This document shows, piece by piece, positions 1-7,350 of a stretch of 64,000 nucleotides of DNA. The notes beneath the pieces are model-generated. The model did not search any database, was not told the origin of the DNA, and saw only the letters and a program-made list of their open reading frames with translations. Source of the stretch: an uncultured Lachnospiraceae bacterium (GTDB lineage Bacteria > Bacillota > Clostridia > Lachnospirales > Lachnospiraceae). The stretch spans positions 111,227-175,226 of the forward strand of contig CAMWFQ010000009.1 of the NCBI GenBank assembly GCA_947173495.1, in the 5' to 3' direction. The position numbers were made by a program, and so were the translations under genes. The number at the start of each line of letters is the position of its first letter. Position 1 is the stretch's first letter.

Positions 1-1323
1 ATTCCCGAACAGGTGGAACGTCTGAACGAGAATCAGATGAAATGGTTCCGGGATGCCAAGTTTGGGATGTTCATTCACTGGGGACTGTACTCTATGCTGG
101 GAAAGGGCGAATGGGTATTGTTTAAGGAACGTCTGAATGTGAAGGATTATGAAAGACTGGCGGATGATTTTTCTGCCGTGAAATTTGATGCCCGCAAGTG
201 GGCAAGGACGGCGAAGGCGGCAGGAATGAAGTATATGGTGCTTACCACCCGGCATCATGACGGATTCTGCCTGTTTGAGAGCAGGTGCAGTTCTTTTCAG
301 GCAATGAACAGTGCGGCTCATAAGGATTTTGTGAGGGAATACGTGGATGCCTGCAGGGAGGAAGGGTTGAAGGTGGGATTTTATTATTCCCCTCTCGACT
401 GGCGGTTTCCGGGATATTTTATGCCGGATCTGTACTGGGAGAATGCCCTGGAATTGAAGAAGCAGTGCCATGAGCAGCTCAGGGAACTGATGACCAACTA
501 CGGAAAAATTGATCTTTTGTGGTTTGACGGAGAGTGGCTGGCACTGGGAGGAATGGACTGGAATGAAACCGCAGGGTGGTTTCGCAGGCCGGACTGGGCG
601 ATTGGCAAATATATGAAAGTGAACTATTTCTGGGAGTCTGAGAAAATCATCAATGAAATACGGAGACTCCAGCCCGGGATCATGATCAATAACCGGTTCG
701 GCTGGGAGGGGGACTTCCATGTAAGAGAGCGGAGAATCGACGATATCCGTACGGATAAGCCCTGGGACTCCAACGACTGTATTGCAGATTCCTGGGGATA
801 TATTCCAGGAAGGCCCGTTTTATCGCTCAGGGAGCTGATTCATAATCTGGTATCCATTGCGGTGCGGGACGGCAATTATCTTCTCAACGTAGGACCCGCA
901 GGAGAGGGGGATATGGAAGAGGAGCAGACAGAGCGATTAAAACAGATGGGAGAGTGGCTTGCCTGCTATGGACAGACACTTTATGGAACCAGAGGCGGCC
1001 CTGTGATTCCCGGAAACTGGGGCGGAACCACCTATACCGGCAATACGGTGTATGTCCATATCCTGGAATGGCAGAAGGAAGGAGTGACATTTTCCATTCC
1101 GAACCATAAGCTTATGGCCTGGGGAGCGCTGAATGCAGCCAATGTCCATCTTGAGGAGAAGGAGGGACAGATTCGGATTGGCATTCCGGTGGCGGACAGG
1201 GATCCTTTTGATACCATCATAGAGCTTGTTTTTGACAAGGAAATAGAGTGGGAAGGGATTAAGGGAACGGAAAATGATGTTTACGGGCTGGGGGATGGGA
1301 TACAAAACCGCAGCGCTAACTGA
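1..1323 (+). CDS. Alpha-L-fucosidase, GH29 (5' end outside window)
   Basis: Retaining glycosidase that releases terminal alpha-L-fucose from glycans. The reading frame is open from base 1, and the residues before the first GTG (position 13) already fit the family, so the true start is probably upstream. Visible GH29 features are FGMFIHWGLYS near the N-terminus, the TTRHHDGFCLF segment, and LLWFDGEW near residue 175, whose Asp is the expected nucleophile. A C-terminal beta-sandwich follows. No signal peptide is visible in the part present, which suggests a cytoplasmic enzyme acting on imported oligosaccharides. The last codons fall in a 37-bp stretch resembling an AraC gene (see findings), so the native C-terminus may have been altered. 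The family call is firm; the substrate is not resolved. Confidence 0.93.
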   Translation: MPEQVERLNENQMKWFRDAKFGMFIHWGLYSMLGKGEWVLFKERLNVKDYERLADDFSAVKFDARKWARTAKAAGMKYMVLTTRHHDGFCLFESRCSSFQAMNSAAHKDFVREYVDACREEGLKVGFYYSPLDWRFPGYFMPDLYWENALELKKQCHEQLRELMTNYGKIDLLWFDGEWLALGGMDWNETAGWFRRPDWAIGKYMKVNYFWESEKIINEIRRLQPGIMINNRFGWEGDFHVRERRIDDIRTDKPWDSNDCIADSWGYIPGRPVLSLRELIHNLVSIAVRDGNYLLNVGPAGEGDMEEEQTERLKQMGEWLACYGQTLYGTRGGPVIPGNWGGTTYTGNTVYVHILEWQKEGVTFSIPNHKLMAWGALNAANVHLEEKEGQIRIGIPVADRDPFDTIIELVFDKEIEWEGIKGTENDVYGLGDGIQNRSAN

Positions 1324-1340
1324 TTTCTGCGACAGACGAA
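1304..1340 (-). pseudogene. Relic of an AraC helix-turn-helix coding segment
   Basis: These 37 bases match 9292-9328, inside the AraC gene at 9199-10089, at 33 positions. Read on the minus strand they give SVAEIS-stop-RCGFVS, the hallmark of the second AraC helix-turn-helix with a TAG at the usual Tyr. The segment overlaps the last codons and stop of the fucosidase gene. It is too short for function and is best read as a fossil left by recombination. Confidence 0.45.
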
Positions 1341-1373
1341 AAAACATGTACGACTTATAAAACGTCAATCACA

Positions 1374-1422
1374 CATATAAAAAGCAGGATATGCCTTATG
1401 AGGATCTCCTGCTTTTTATATG
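1374..1422. terminator. Bidirectional intrinsic terminator
   Basis: A 16-bp perfect inverted repeat (1374-1389 and 1407-1422) with AGCAGGA/TCCTGCT at its core. An A-run lies on the left arm and a T-run on the right, so it can end transcripts from both sides. It follows the fucosidase gene and faces the small minus-strand gene. Confidence 0.8.
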
Positions 1423-1434
1423 TACGACTTTATA

Positions 1435-1525
1435 GTGAACGAAAAAATTTTTGTTTTGGCGTTCACGGCACCGATTTTGTGTTACGTGAAGGAAACAAGA
1501 TTTACTCTTGCAAAATTTTGCGCAT
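1435..1525. repeat. Dispersed hairpin repeat, type C, copy 1
   Basis: The hairpin GTGAACG/CGTTCAC (1435-1441 and 1460-1466) is followed by the stem ATTTTG/CAAAAT (1474-1479 and 1511-1516). A related block lies at 26745-26845 with the same order of elements and shared GTGAACG, TTTTGTTTT, GGCGTTCAC and CTTGCAAAA words. No gene starts directly after this copy on the plus strand, so it may be a decayed leader. Confidence 0.5.
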
Positions 1526-1541
1526 TCCCTGGAAGAAAATA

Positions 1542-1730
1542 TTAGATTGAGAAATTTTTCACTTCATCCCGCGTAAGCTCAATCAACTTTTTTCCACATT
1601 TTTTTGCATATCTTGAGAGCTCCAGCAAATTCACATGGCAAGAAGGTGCGTTAGCATATGGATCAGGCTGTTCATAATAGCTTGGTGAAATGACCTGGTT
1701 TTCCATAAACTTAGGTTTCGTTCCATTCAT
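1542..1730 (-). CDS. Small conserved-looking protein of unknown function
   Basis: Encodes 62 residues, rich in Tyr, Pro and Asn in the first half (SPSYYEQPDPYANAP) and basic near the end (YAKKCGKKLIELTRDEV). The start at 1730 is preceded by GGAGG nine bases upstream on the minus strand, which favours it over a longer frame beginning at 1772. A 28-codon frame (1797 to 1711) overlaps the start and could be a translationally coupled leader peptide or the tail of a lost gene. No domain is recognised. The size, basic tail and isolated position would suit an antitoxin-like or accessory small protein, but that is only a guess. Confidence 0.5.
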   Translation of the reverse strand: MNGTKPKFMENQVISPSYYEQPDPYANAPSCHVNLLELSRYAKKCGKKLIELTRDEVKNFSI

Positions 1731-1841
1731 AATGATACACCTCCAATAATTTTTTTGCCTGTTCTTCATCAATAAAAAATTGATACTGATGAAGCATGCC
1801 TAAATATTCTGCATGAAAAACATTAATATAATGCTTCAATA

Positions 1842-1871
1842 ATTATATCCTACAGTATCATTATTTATCAA
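1842..1871 (-). promoter_or_regulatory. Sigma-A-type promoter for the small minus-strand gene
   Basis: On the minus strand TTGATA (1871-1866) and TATAAT (1847-1842) are separated by 18 bp, placing the transcript start near 1835. It would drive the small frames ending at 1711 and 1542. Confidence 0.55.
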
Positions 1872-1952
1872 CCTAAGAATCAATCTGTTCCCCATTTTCC
1901 ACACATTTTGTGTTATACTGATTTGTAGTTGGAATTCTCAGGGAACGGAGTG

Positions 1953-2089
1953 GAAGATTGAAAATTAAAATTTTCAATCGCGAGATTTGTGTCTGCGCAC
2001 TGCTTGCCACAAACTCGTTAATCCATATTTTATGGATTTAGCCATATCATGGCTTTGCGCAGCAAAGAAGCGCAGAAATGAGGGAAAAA
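1953..2089 (+). ncRNA. Structured leader element, type A, copy 1
   Basis: Helix 1 is the near-perfect hairpin 1956-1966/1969-1979. Helix 2 pairs 1981-1991 with 2008-2017 (one bulged A) and has a 16-nt loop. The loop start TCTGCGC (1992-1998) is exactly complementary to GCGCAGA (2070-2076), the segment just before the ribosome site, giving a candidate pseudoknot. Helices at 2020-2038 and 2040-2054 lie between. The element ends AATG-AGGG then ATG at 2090, so it carries the ribosome site of the next gene. A TATACT box at 1914-1919 places it in the transcribed leader. A second copy is at 62236-62351. Confidence 0.55.
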
Positions 2090-2281
2090 ATGGAAAACCG
2101 AAAGAAAATACTACGAAACAGAATGCGGCGGGAAAAGGAAATATGGAAGCAGGAAAAGAAGAGGCGGAAATGGAAGGAAAAGCGGTGGAAACGCATTAAT
2201 ACAAAGATAGAGAGGACAGCAGTCTTCCTGGCGATTGTGGTGTGCATTGTAAGTTCTGTGCTGGAGGCGCAGGAAAGATGA
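2090..2281 (+). CDS. Small basic single-pass membrane protein
   Basis: Encodes 63 residues. The first 42 are almost all Lys, Arg, Glu and Trp, predicting a highly charged helix or short coiled coil. A single hydrophobic segment follows (TAVFLAIVVCIVSSVLEA), and the positive-inside rule puts the charged part in the cytoplasm. ATG 2090 has AGGG at 2081-2084; an in-frame ATG at 2078 lies 12 nt upstream and precedes that site. The stop TGA overlaps the ATG of the MATE gene (ATGA), so the two are probably translationally coupled. No family is recognised. It could be a small regulatory subunit or only a coupling leader peptide for the exporter. Confidence 0.5.
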   Translation: MENRKKILRNRMRREKEIWKQEKKRRKWKEKRWKRINTKIERTAVFLAIVVCIVSSVLEAQER

Positions 2282-3654
2282 AATTAATATCCGGCGACAA
2301 ACAATTTTACAGACGGGTGGCGGGGATCGCCATTCCTATCGCGTTGCAGGGATTTATCACCACAGGTGTGAACATGATGGACACGATTATGATCGGCACG
2401 GTGGGGGAGACACAGCTTTCGGCGGTCTCGCTGGCGAATCAGTTTATCAGTATTTACCAGATTCTCTGTATGGGAATCGGCATGGGAGCTTCAGTGCTGG
2501 TGGCCCGGTATTACGGAATGAGGGAAAAGGATTCCCTGAAAAAAACGGTTGTCATCATGGTGAGGCTCTGCGTGGGCATCGCCACGTTGTTCTGCCTGAT
2601 GACCGCCTTTTTTCCGCGATGGATCATGGAGATTTATACGGTGGAGGAGCCCATCATAGAGAACGGAATCAGATACCTGCAATATTCCGTGGTGACCTAC
2701 TATCTTCTGGGGCTGTCGCTGACCTCCACCATTGTCCTCCGCAATGTGCAGAAGGTCAGGCTTCCTCTTTATACCTCCATCGGCGCGTTTTTCATCAATG
2801 TGGGGGCCAACTATATCTTCATTTTCGGCAAGATGGGAGCTCCCCGGATGGAGGTGGCCGGGGCGGCCATTGGTACCCTGATCGCCCGTATCTTCGAGTT
2901 TGGAATCATCTGCGGCTATCTGTTTTTCAGAGATCGAGAGATCGGAGTCCGCGTTCCGGACGTGTTTTGCCGGGTTGGGAATCTGTGGCGGGAATACATA
3001 CGGATCAGCATTCCGGTTCTTCTGTCCGACGGGATTCTGGCCATCGGGAACAATTCGGTGGCCATGGTCATCGGGAGGCTGGGCGAGAGCTTTGTGGCGG
3101 CTAACGCGGTGACGGCGGTGACCCAGCAGTTGAGCACCACCGTGATTCAGGGCTTTTCTCAGGCAGGAGCCATTGTCACCGGCTATACCCTGGGAGAGGG
3201 AAACCGGGAAAAGGCGCAGGAGCAGGGCTATGCATTCCTGGGCATCGGAATTTTATTCGGAGCCATCGGCGCGGGAATCATTCTGCTGATCTCAGAGCCC
3301 ATGATCGCCGCATACAGTCTTTCTCCCCAGACCCAGGAGATTGCCAGGGAGCTGATGCTGGCCATCAGCCTGATCGTGCTGTTTCAGGCCGCCAACTCCA
3401 TCATGACAAAAGGGGTTTTGAGGGGCGGGGGAGATACGAAGATCCTGATGGTGGCAGACAATATTTTCCTGTGGGTGGCATCCATTCCGCTGGGGATCCT
3501 TGCGGGGCCCGTACTTCACCTTCCGGCGTTCTGGATCTATTTTTTCCTGAAGGTGGATCAGGTTCTGAAGGCCATATGGTGTGTGATCCGGCTTCGCAGC
3601 GGGAAGTGGATCAGAAAGATCAGATCGTCCTCTGAGCTGCAGGGGGCAGATTGA
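2278..3654 (+). CDS. MATE family multidrug/metabolite exporter
   Basis: An integral membrane antiporter of about 458 residues that exports small molecules in exchange for Na+ or H+. The sequence is a run of about twelve hydrophobic segments with the MATE-type opening (RRVAGIAIPIALQGF), the MMDTIMIG segment in the first helices and a repeat of the pattern in the second half. ATG 2278 was chosen because GGAGG lies at 2263-2267 and it overlaps the upstream stop; a frame start at 2242 has no ribosome site. It is followed within 20 bp by a LytTR regulator and a GHKL kinase, so exporter and signalling pair probably share one transcript. The substrate is unknown. Confidence 0.9.
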   Translation: MKLISGDKQFYRRVAGIAIPIALQGFITTGVNMMDTIMIGTVGETQLSAVSLANQFISIYQILCMGIGMGASVLVARYYGMREKDSLKKTVVIMVRLCVGIATLFCLMTAFFPRWIMEIYTVEEPIIENGIRYLQYSVVTYYLLGLSLTSTIVLRNVQKVRLPLYTSIGAFFINVGANYIFIFGKMGAPRMEVAGAAIGTLIARIFEFGIICGYLFFRDREIGVRVPDVFCRVGNLWREYIRISIPVLLSDGILAIGNNSVAMVIGRLGESFVAANAVTAVTQQLSTTVIQGFSQAGAIVTGYTLGEGNREKAQEQGYAFLGIGILFGAIGAGIILLISEPMIAAYSLSPQTQEIARELMLAISLIVLFQAANSIMTKGVLRGGGDTKILMVADNIFLWVASIPLGILAGPVLHLPAFWIYFFLKVDQVLKAIWCVIRLRSGKWIRKIRSSSELQGAD

Positions 3655-3672
3655 AAGGAGCATGACAGGAAT

Positions 3673-4395
3673 ATGGAATACAAAGCGGCGATCTGTGACG
3701 ATGAGCCGGCGGAGCTTCAATATTTGTCCGGACTTGTGCGCAGCTGGGCCAGGCAGGGCGGGAACAGCGTCAGTCTGTCCCTGTTTCCCAGCGGGGAGGC
3801 TTTTTGGTTCCAATATGAGGAGGAGAAGGATTTTGACCTTCTGCTTCTGGACATAGAGATGGGGGAGATGAACGGTGTGGAGCTGGCCCGGCGGATTCGC
3901 AGGGAAAATGCGGATGTGCAGATCCTGTTCATCACTGCCTGGCCGGATTTTATGGCCGAAGGTTACGAGGTATCGGCCCTGCACTATCTGATGAAGCCGG
4001 TCAGGGAGGAAAAGCTTTTTTCCGTGCTGGAGCGGGCGGCGGCCAATCTGAAAAAAGCGGAGCGGTATGAGATTTTTCATACAGGCGGGGAGACGGTTCG
4101 GATTTCCCTGGAGGAGATTGTGAGCGTGGAGGCCTTTTCCCACGAGGTGGAGGTGGTCGTCCGGGAGGGCAGCTATCGGGTGGAGGAGACTCTCTCCGGG
4201 CTTGAGAAGCGGCTGGGAGAGGGCTTTGTCCGATGCCACCGCTCTTATCTGGCGGCACTGAAATATATAAGAAAGATTACACGCACGGATGTGGTGATGG
4301 ATACGGGGGCCAGAATTCCCTTATCCCGCCGCAGGTATGACGCGGTGAACCAGGCGTTTATCCGTTACTACAGACAGGAAGGGGGAGACGGGTGA
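3673..4395 (+). CDS. LytTR-family response regulator
   Basis: Encodes 240 residues. The N-terminal receiver domain has acidic residues D9/D10 and the phosphoacceptor D60 in LLLLDIEM, with the conserved Lys in YLMKPV near residue 109. The C-terminal LytTR DNA-binding domain shows RCHRSYLAALKYI and the closing PLSRRRYDAVNQAF. The gene lies 18 bp after the MATE exporter and its stop overlaps the start of the GHKL kinase, which is the usual AgrA/AgrC-like pairing. It probably binds paired direct repeats upstream of its target promoters; no such site was identified with confidence here. Confidence 0.92.
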   Translation: MEYKAAICDDEPAELQYLSGLVRSWARQGGNSVSLSLFPSGEAFWFQYEEEKDFDLLLLDIEMGEMNGVELARRIRRENADVQILFITAWPDFMAEGYEVSALHYLMKPVREEKLFSVLERAAANLKKAERYEIFHTGGETVRISLEEIVSVEAFSHEVEVVVREGSYRVEETLSGLEKRLGEGFVRCHRSYLAALKYIRKITRTDVVMDTGARIPLSRRRYDAVNQAFIRYYRQEGGDG

Positions 4396-5153
4396 TGGGA
4401 CTGGTTTCCCTTTGGCTGGGAAGGGCGATTGATAAACGGATTGCCGGATATCAGAATGAGCTGATCGAAAAACAGTGCGACGAGGTGCAGAATATCTATC
4501 AGACCATGCGGGGGTGGCGGCATGATTATCACAATCATATCCAGGCCATGAAAGCCATGACCCTGCAGGTACGGCAGGAGGGAGGAGAGTGCGGCGCGCT
4601 TCTTCGGCTGGAGGAATATCTGGACAGCCTCAACGATGATCTGACCGCCGTGGACACGGTGGTGAAAACCGGAAATGTGATGGTGGACGCCATCTTAAAC
4701 AGCAAGCTGTCACTGATCAGAGCCAGAAAGATCCCCCTGCGGGTAAAGGCCGCCGTTCCGGCCAGTCCCGGTATCGGGGAGGTGGATCTGTGTGTTATTA
4801 TCGGGAATCTGCTGGACAACGCTATGGAGGCCTGTCTCCCTGCAGGCACCGGCAGGGGAAGAGATGCCGGCCGGGAAAATACGACAGAGGGCGCCTCTTC
4901 GGAAAAGTCCGATGGAGCCTTTATCCGGATCTACATCGGCGTGCTGAAAGATCAGCTTTATATCTCCGTGGCCAATTCCTCTTTCGGAAAAATCAGCAAG
5001 AGTGGAAAGAGGTATCTGTCCACCAAAGGCAGCAGGGGTCACGGGTATGGTCTTACGCGGATTGACCGGATTGTGGAGAAATATCACGGCTACTTAAACC
5101 GCCAGAACGAGGAGGGAGCCTTTGTCACAGAAGTGATGCTGCCGCTGGGGTGA
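4395..5153 (+). CDS. GHKL-type sensor histidine kinase lacking a membrane domain
   Basis: Encodes 252 residues. The H-box WRHDYHNHI is near residue 43, the N-box NLLDNAMEA near residue 139 and the G-box HGYGL near residue 220, all typical of AgrC-like GHKL kinases that phosphorylate LytTR regulators. Family members normally carry five to seven N-terminal membrane helices and exceed 400 residues. Here only about 40 residues precede the H-box and no clear membrane segment exists, so the sensor is either soluble or the sensing part has been lost. The start overlaps the regulator stop (TGATG); a GTG at 4392 is an alternative. The segment around residues 155-175 is polar and probably disordered. 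Confidence 0.85.
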   Translation: MGLVSLWLGRAIDKRIAGYQNELIEKQCDEVQNIYQTMRGWRHDYHNHIQAMKAMTLQVRQEGGECGALLRLEEYLDSLNDDLTAVDTVVKTGNVMVDAILNSKLSLIRARKIPLRVKAAVPASPGIGEVDLCVIIGNLLDNAMEACLPAGTGRGRDAGRENTTEGASSEKSDGAFIRIYIGVLKDQLYISVANSSFGKISKSGKRYLSTKGSRGHGYGLTRIDRIVEKYHGYLNRQNEEGAFVTEVMLPLG

Positions 5154-5174
5154 GGGGCTGCAGAGACGACGGGA

Positions 5175-5234
5175 CTGTGGGAAAGCAGCGCAAGAAAATG
5201 CGGTGAAAAAGGCAGACCGTTCGCGCTCCCACAG
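5175..5234 (+). other. Long-range hairpin in the ABC-operon leader
   Basis: CTGTGGGA (5175-5182) can pair with TCCCACAG (5227-5234) across a 44-nt loop. It lies between the kinase gene and the ABC operon and lacks a clear T-run, so it may be a leader structure rather than a terminator. Confidence 0.3.
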
Positions 5235-5311
5235 CCGCCGTTGACGGGATTCACTTACTTTTCTCCCTCAAATATGAGAGAATAACCTCAAACCAAAGGG
5301 AGGGCGAAAAA

Positions 5312-7288
5312 TTGAAAAGAGATGTGGGAAAAGCAAAAAAGAAGGACAGACCCGTTTACAGTGTGGCGGACAATGTCCTTTTTTTGTTGAAAAGGATCAG
5401 GAGGGAAAGTCCCGTGCTGCTGGTTTTCATGGGGATTGAGAGCATATTTTCCGTGGCAGGTCCGGTAGCGGGAATCTGGCTCCCAAAGGTGGCAGTGGAG
5501 CTGGCCCAGGAGAGAGCGTCCCTTACCCAGATTGCGGTGCAGTTGGGAGGGGTGGGAGGGATTATGGCCCTTTCCATGGCGCTGTCCTCCATGGCGGGGC
5601 AGGGAAAATACATGAAGCAGAACAATCTGCGCTATCTGTACCGGAAAGAGCTGTTTATGGCATCCCTGTACTGTGAATATGCGCAGATTGAAAGCCTGGA
5701 GGGACAGCGCAGATACGCCAGGGCGTGGAAAACGCTGGACGACGGCGATTTTTCGGGATGCACAGTCATGTGTAACCAGGTAGTAAATCTGCTTGTAAAC
5801 CTGGGGGGCTTTGTGATCTATTCCGGTATTATCTCCACACTGGATGTCCGGGCGATGGTATTGCTGCTGGGGCTTTCCCTGATCAGCCTTCTGGCAATGA
5901 GAGGGGCAAATGCCTGGGAATTCCGGCATAAGGATCAGGAGGCGGCTCTGGCAGGTAAGCTGAATTATATCGAGTGGACAGCCAGGGACGCGCAGTATGG
6001 CAAGGATATCCGACTCTACGGCATGGGTTCCTGGCTTCTGCGGCTGCAGGATCAGGTGCTGGGGTCGTGGACAAAGTTGAGCCATAAGATCCGGAACCGG
6101 TATTTCGCGGCGGGAGCGGTGAACGCGGCTGCGTTGTTTTTCCGGGATGGGCTGGTTTACGCCTATCTGATTGGAAGCGCTGCTGCGGGAAAAGTCACGG
6201 CTCCGGACTTCGTACTGTATTTCGGTGCGGTCACCGGGTTTTCGGCCTATGTGGGAAAGATGGTGAATAACTTAAACGACCTTCACAGATCCAATCTGAT
6301 GATGAACGATATGCGCGCCTTTCCGGACAGCGCAGCTTTGGAGGAACGGCAGGGAGAGCAGAGGAAACAGGGAGAAGAGAAGGACGTCTCCATTGACTTT
6401 GAGCATGTGATCTTTTCTTATCCCGTCCCGCCCGGCGATGAAAAGGCGGAGCCTGTGCTGAAGGACTTTAACCTTTCTATCAGAGGAGGGGAAAAGGTGG
6501 CCCTTGTGGGGGTCAACGGTGCGGGAAAAACCACTGTGGTAAAGCTGCTGTGCGGATTTTATCAGCCGGACGAGGGACGGATTCTGATAAACGGACGGGA
6601 TCTGAGGGACTTTTCCAGACAGGAGCGGTATGCTCTTTTTTCTACAGTTTTTCAGGATATCTATATTCCGCCTTTTACGGTGGCGGAGAATGTTTCCATG
6701 AAGCCCGGGGCGGATACGGATATGGAGAGAGTGGTGCAGTGCCTGCGGCAGGCCGGGCTTTATGAGAAGATCTGCGAGTATCCGGAAGGGATCCATTCCT
6801 ATATGCTGAAAGCGGTTCACGATGGAATCGTGCTCTCCGGCGGAGAACAGCAGAAGCTTCTGATGGCAAGAGCTTTGTATAAGGATGCGCCGGTGCTGGT
6901 CCTGGATGAACCTACGGCAGCTCTGGACCCTATAGCGGAGAGCGAAACTTATGAGAGCTTCCACCGTCTCACATCGCGTCAGCCGTCAGCCGGGCATGTT
7001 GGTACATCTGGCGGAACATCTGGCAGGAACAATTTTCCCGGCGATCAGGAATCCGGAGCAGGGCAGCAGTCTCCTTCCGGAAAAAAGACGGCCATCTATA
7101 TCTCTCACCGGCTGGCAAGCACCCGGTTTTGCGACAGGATCGTGCTGCTTGAGGACGGCAGGGTAAAGGAGGAGGGAAGCCATCAGGAATTAATGGAAAA
7201 GGACGGGGCGTATGCCCGGATGTATGAGATCCAGAGCCAGTATTACAGGCGGGATGCACAGGAGGGGGAGGAGGTGCAGGGAAAATGA
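5312..7288 (+). CDS. ABC exporter half-transporter, subunit 1
   Basis: Encodes 658 residues: about six membrane helices in residues 25-330, then a nucleotide-binding domain with Walker A GVNGAGKTT near 400, a Q-loop in VFQDIYIPPF, signature LSGGEQQK near 508, Walker B VLVLDEPTAALD and H-loop ISHRLAS. The TTG start at 5312 has AGGGAGGG seven bases upstream. It overlaps the next ABC gene by ATGA, indicating an obligate heterodimer. An unusual insertion of about 40 residues rich in Gly, Ser and Gln sits between the D-loop and the H-loop (bases about 6955-7087), including two GTSG-like repeats. A peptide or drug is the likely cargo; nothing identifies it. Confidence 0.9.
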   Translation: MKRDVGKAKKKDRPVYSVADNVLFLLKRIRRESPVLLVFMGIESIFSVAGPVAGIWLPKVAVELAQERASLTQIAVQLGGVGGIMALSMALSSMAGQGKYMKQNNLRYLYRKELFMASLYCEYAQIESLEGQRRYARAWKTLDDGDFSGCTVMCNQVVNLLVNLGGFVIYSGIISTLDVRAMVLLLGLSLISLLAMRGANAWEFRHKDQEAALAGKLNYIEWTARDAQYGKDIRLYGMGSWLLRLQDQVLGSWTKLSHKIRNRYFAAGAVNAAALFFRDGLVYAYLIGSAAAGKVTAPDFVLYFGAVTGFSAYVGKMVNNLNDLHRSNLMMNDMRAFPDSAALEERQGEQRKQGEEKDVSIDFEHVIFSYPVPPGDEKAEPVLKDFNLSIRGGEKVALVGVNGAGKTTVVKLLCGFYQPDEGRILINGRDLRDFSRQERYALFSTVFQDIYIPPFTVAENVSMKPGADTDMERVVQCLRQAGLYEKICEYPEGIHSYMLKAVHDGIVLSGGEQQKLLMARALYKDAPVLVLDEPTAALDPIAESETYESFHRLTSRQPSAGHVGTSGGTSGRNNFPGDQESGAGQQSPSGKKTAIYISHRLASTRFCDRIVLLEDGRVKEEGSHQELMEKDGAYARMYEIQSQYYRRDAQEGEEVQGK

Positions 7289-7350
7289 GCAGCCTGAAAG
7301 GAAAAAGGACGGGAAAAATGAGCAGCCTGGAAGGAAAAAGGACAGGAAAG
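7285..7350 (+). repeat. 33-bp in-frame tandem duplication
   Basis: 7285-7317 and 7318-7350 are near-identical 33-bp units encoding MSSLKGKRTGK and MSSLEGKRTGK. Each begins with ATG, so the duplication also duplicated the start codon. Few substitutions separate the units, which suggests a recent slippage or recombination event. Confidence 0.85.

Noticed and set aside
1711..1797. A 28-codon minus-strand frame ending in LEVYHYEWNET.
   Set aside because: It overlaps the next small gene and has no convincing ribosome site. It may be a coupled leader peptide or a gene remnant; the evidence is too thin for a separate feature.
5160..5311. A riboswitch in front of the first ABC operon.
   Set aside because: Only one 8-bp long-range stem is visible and no known aptamer core is present.
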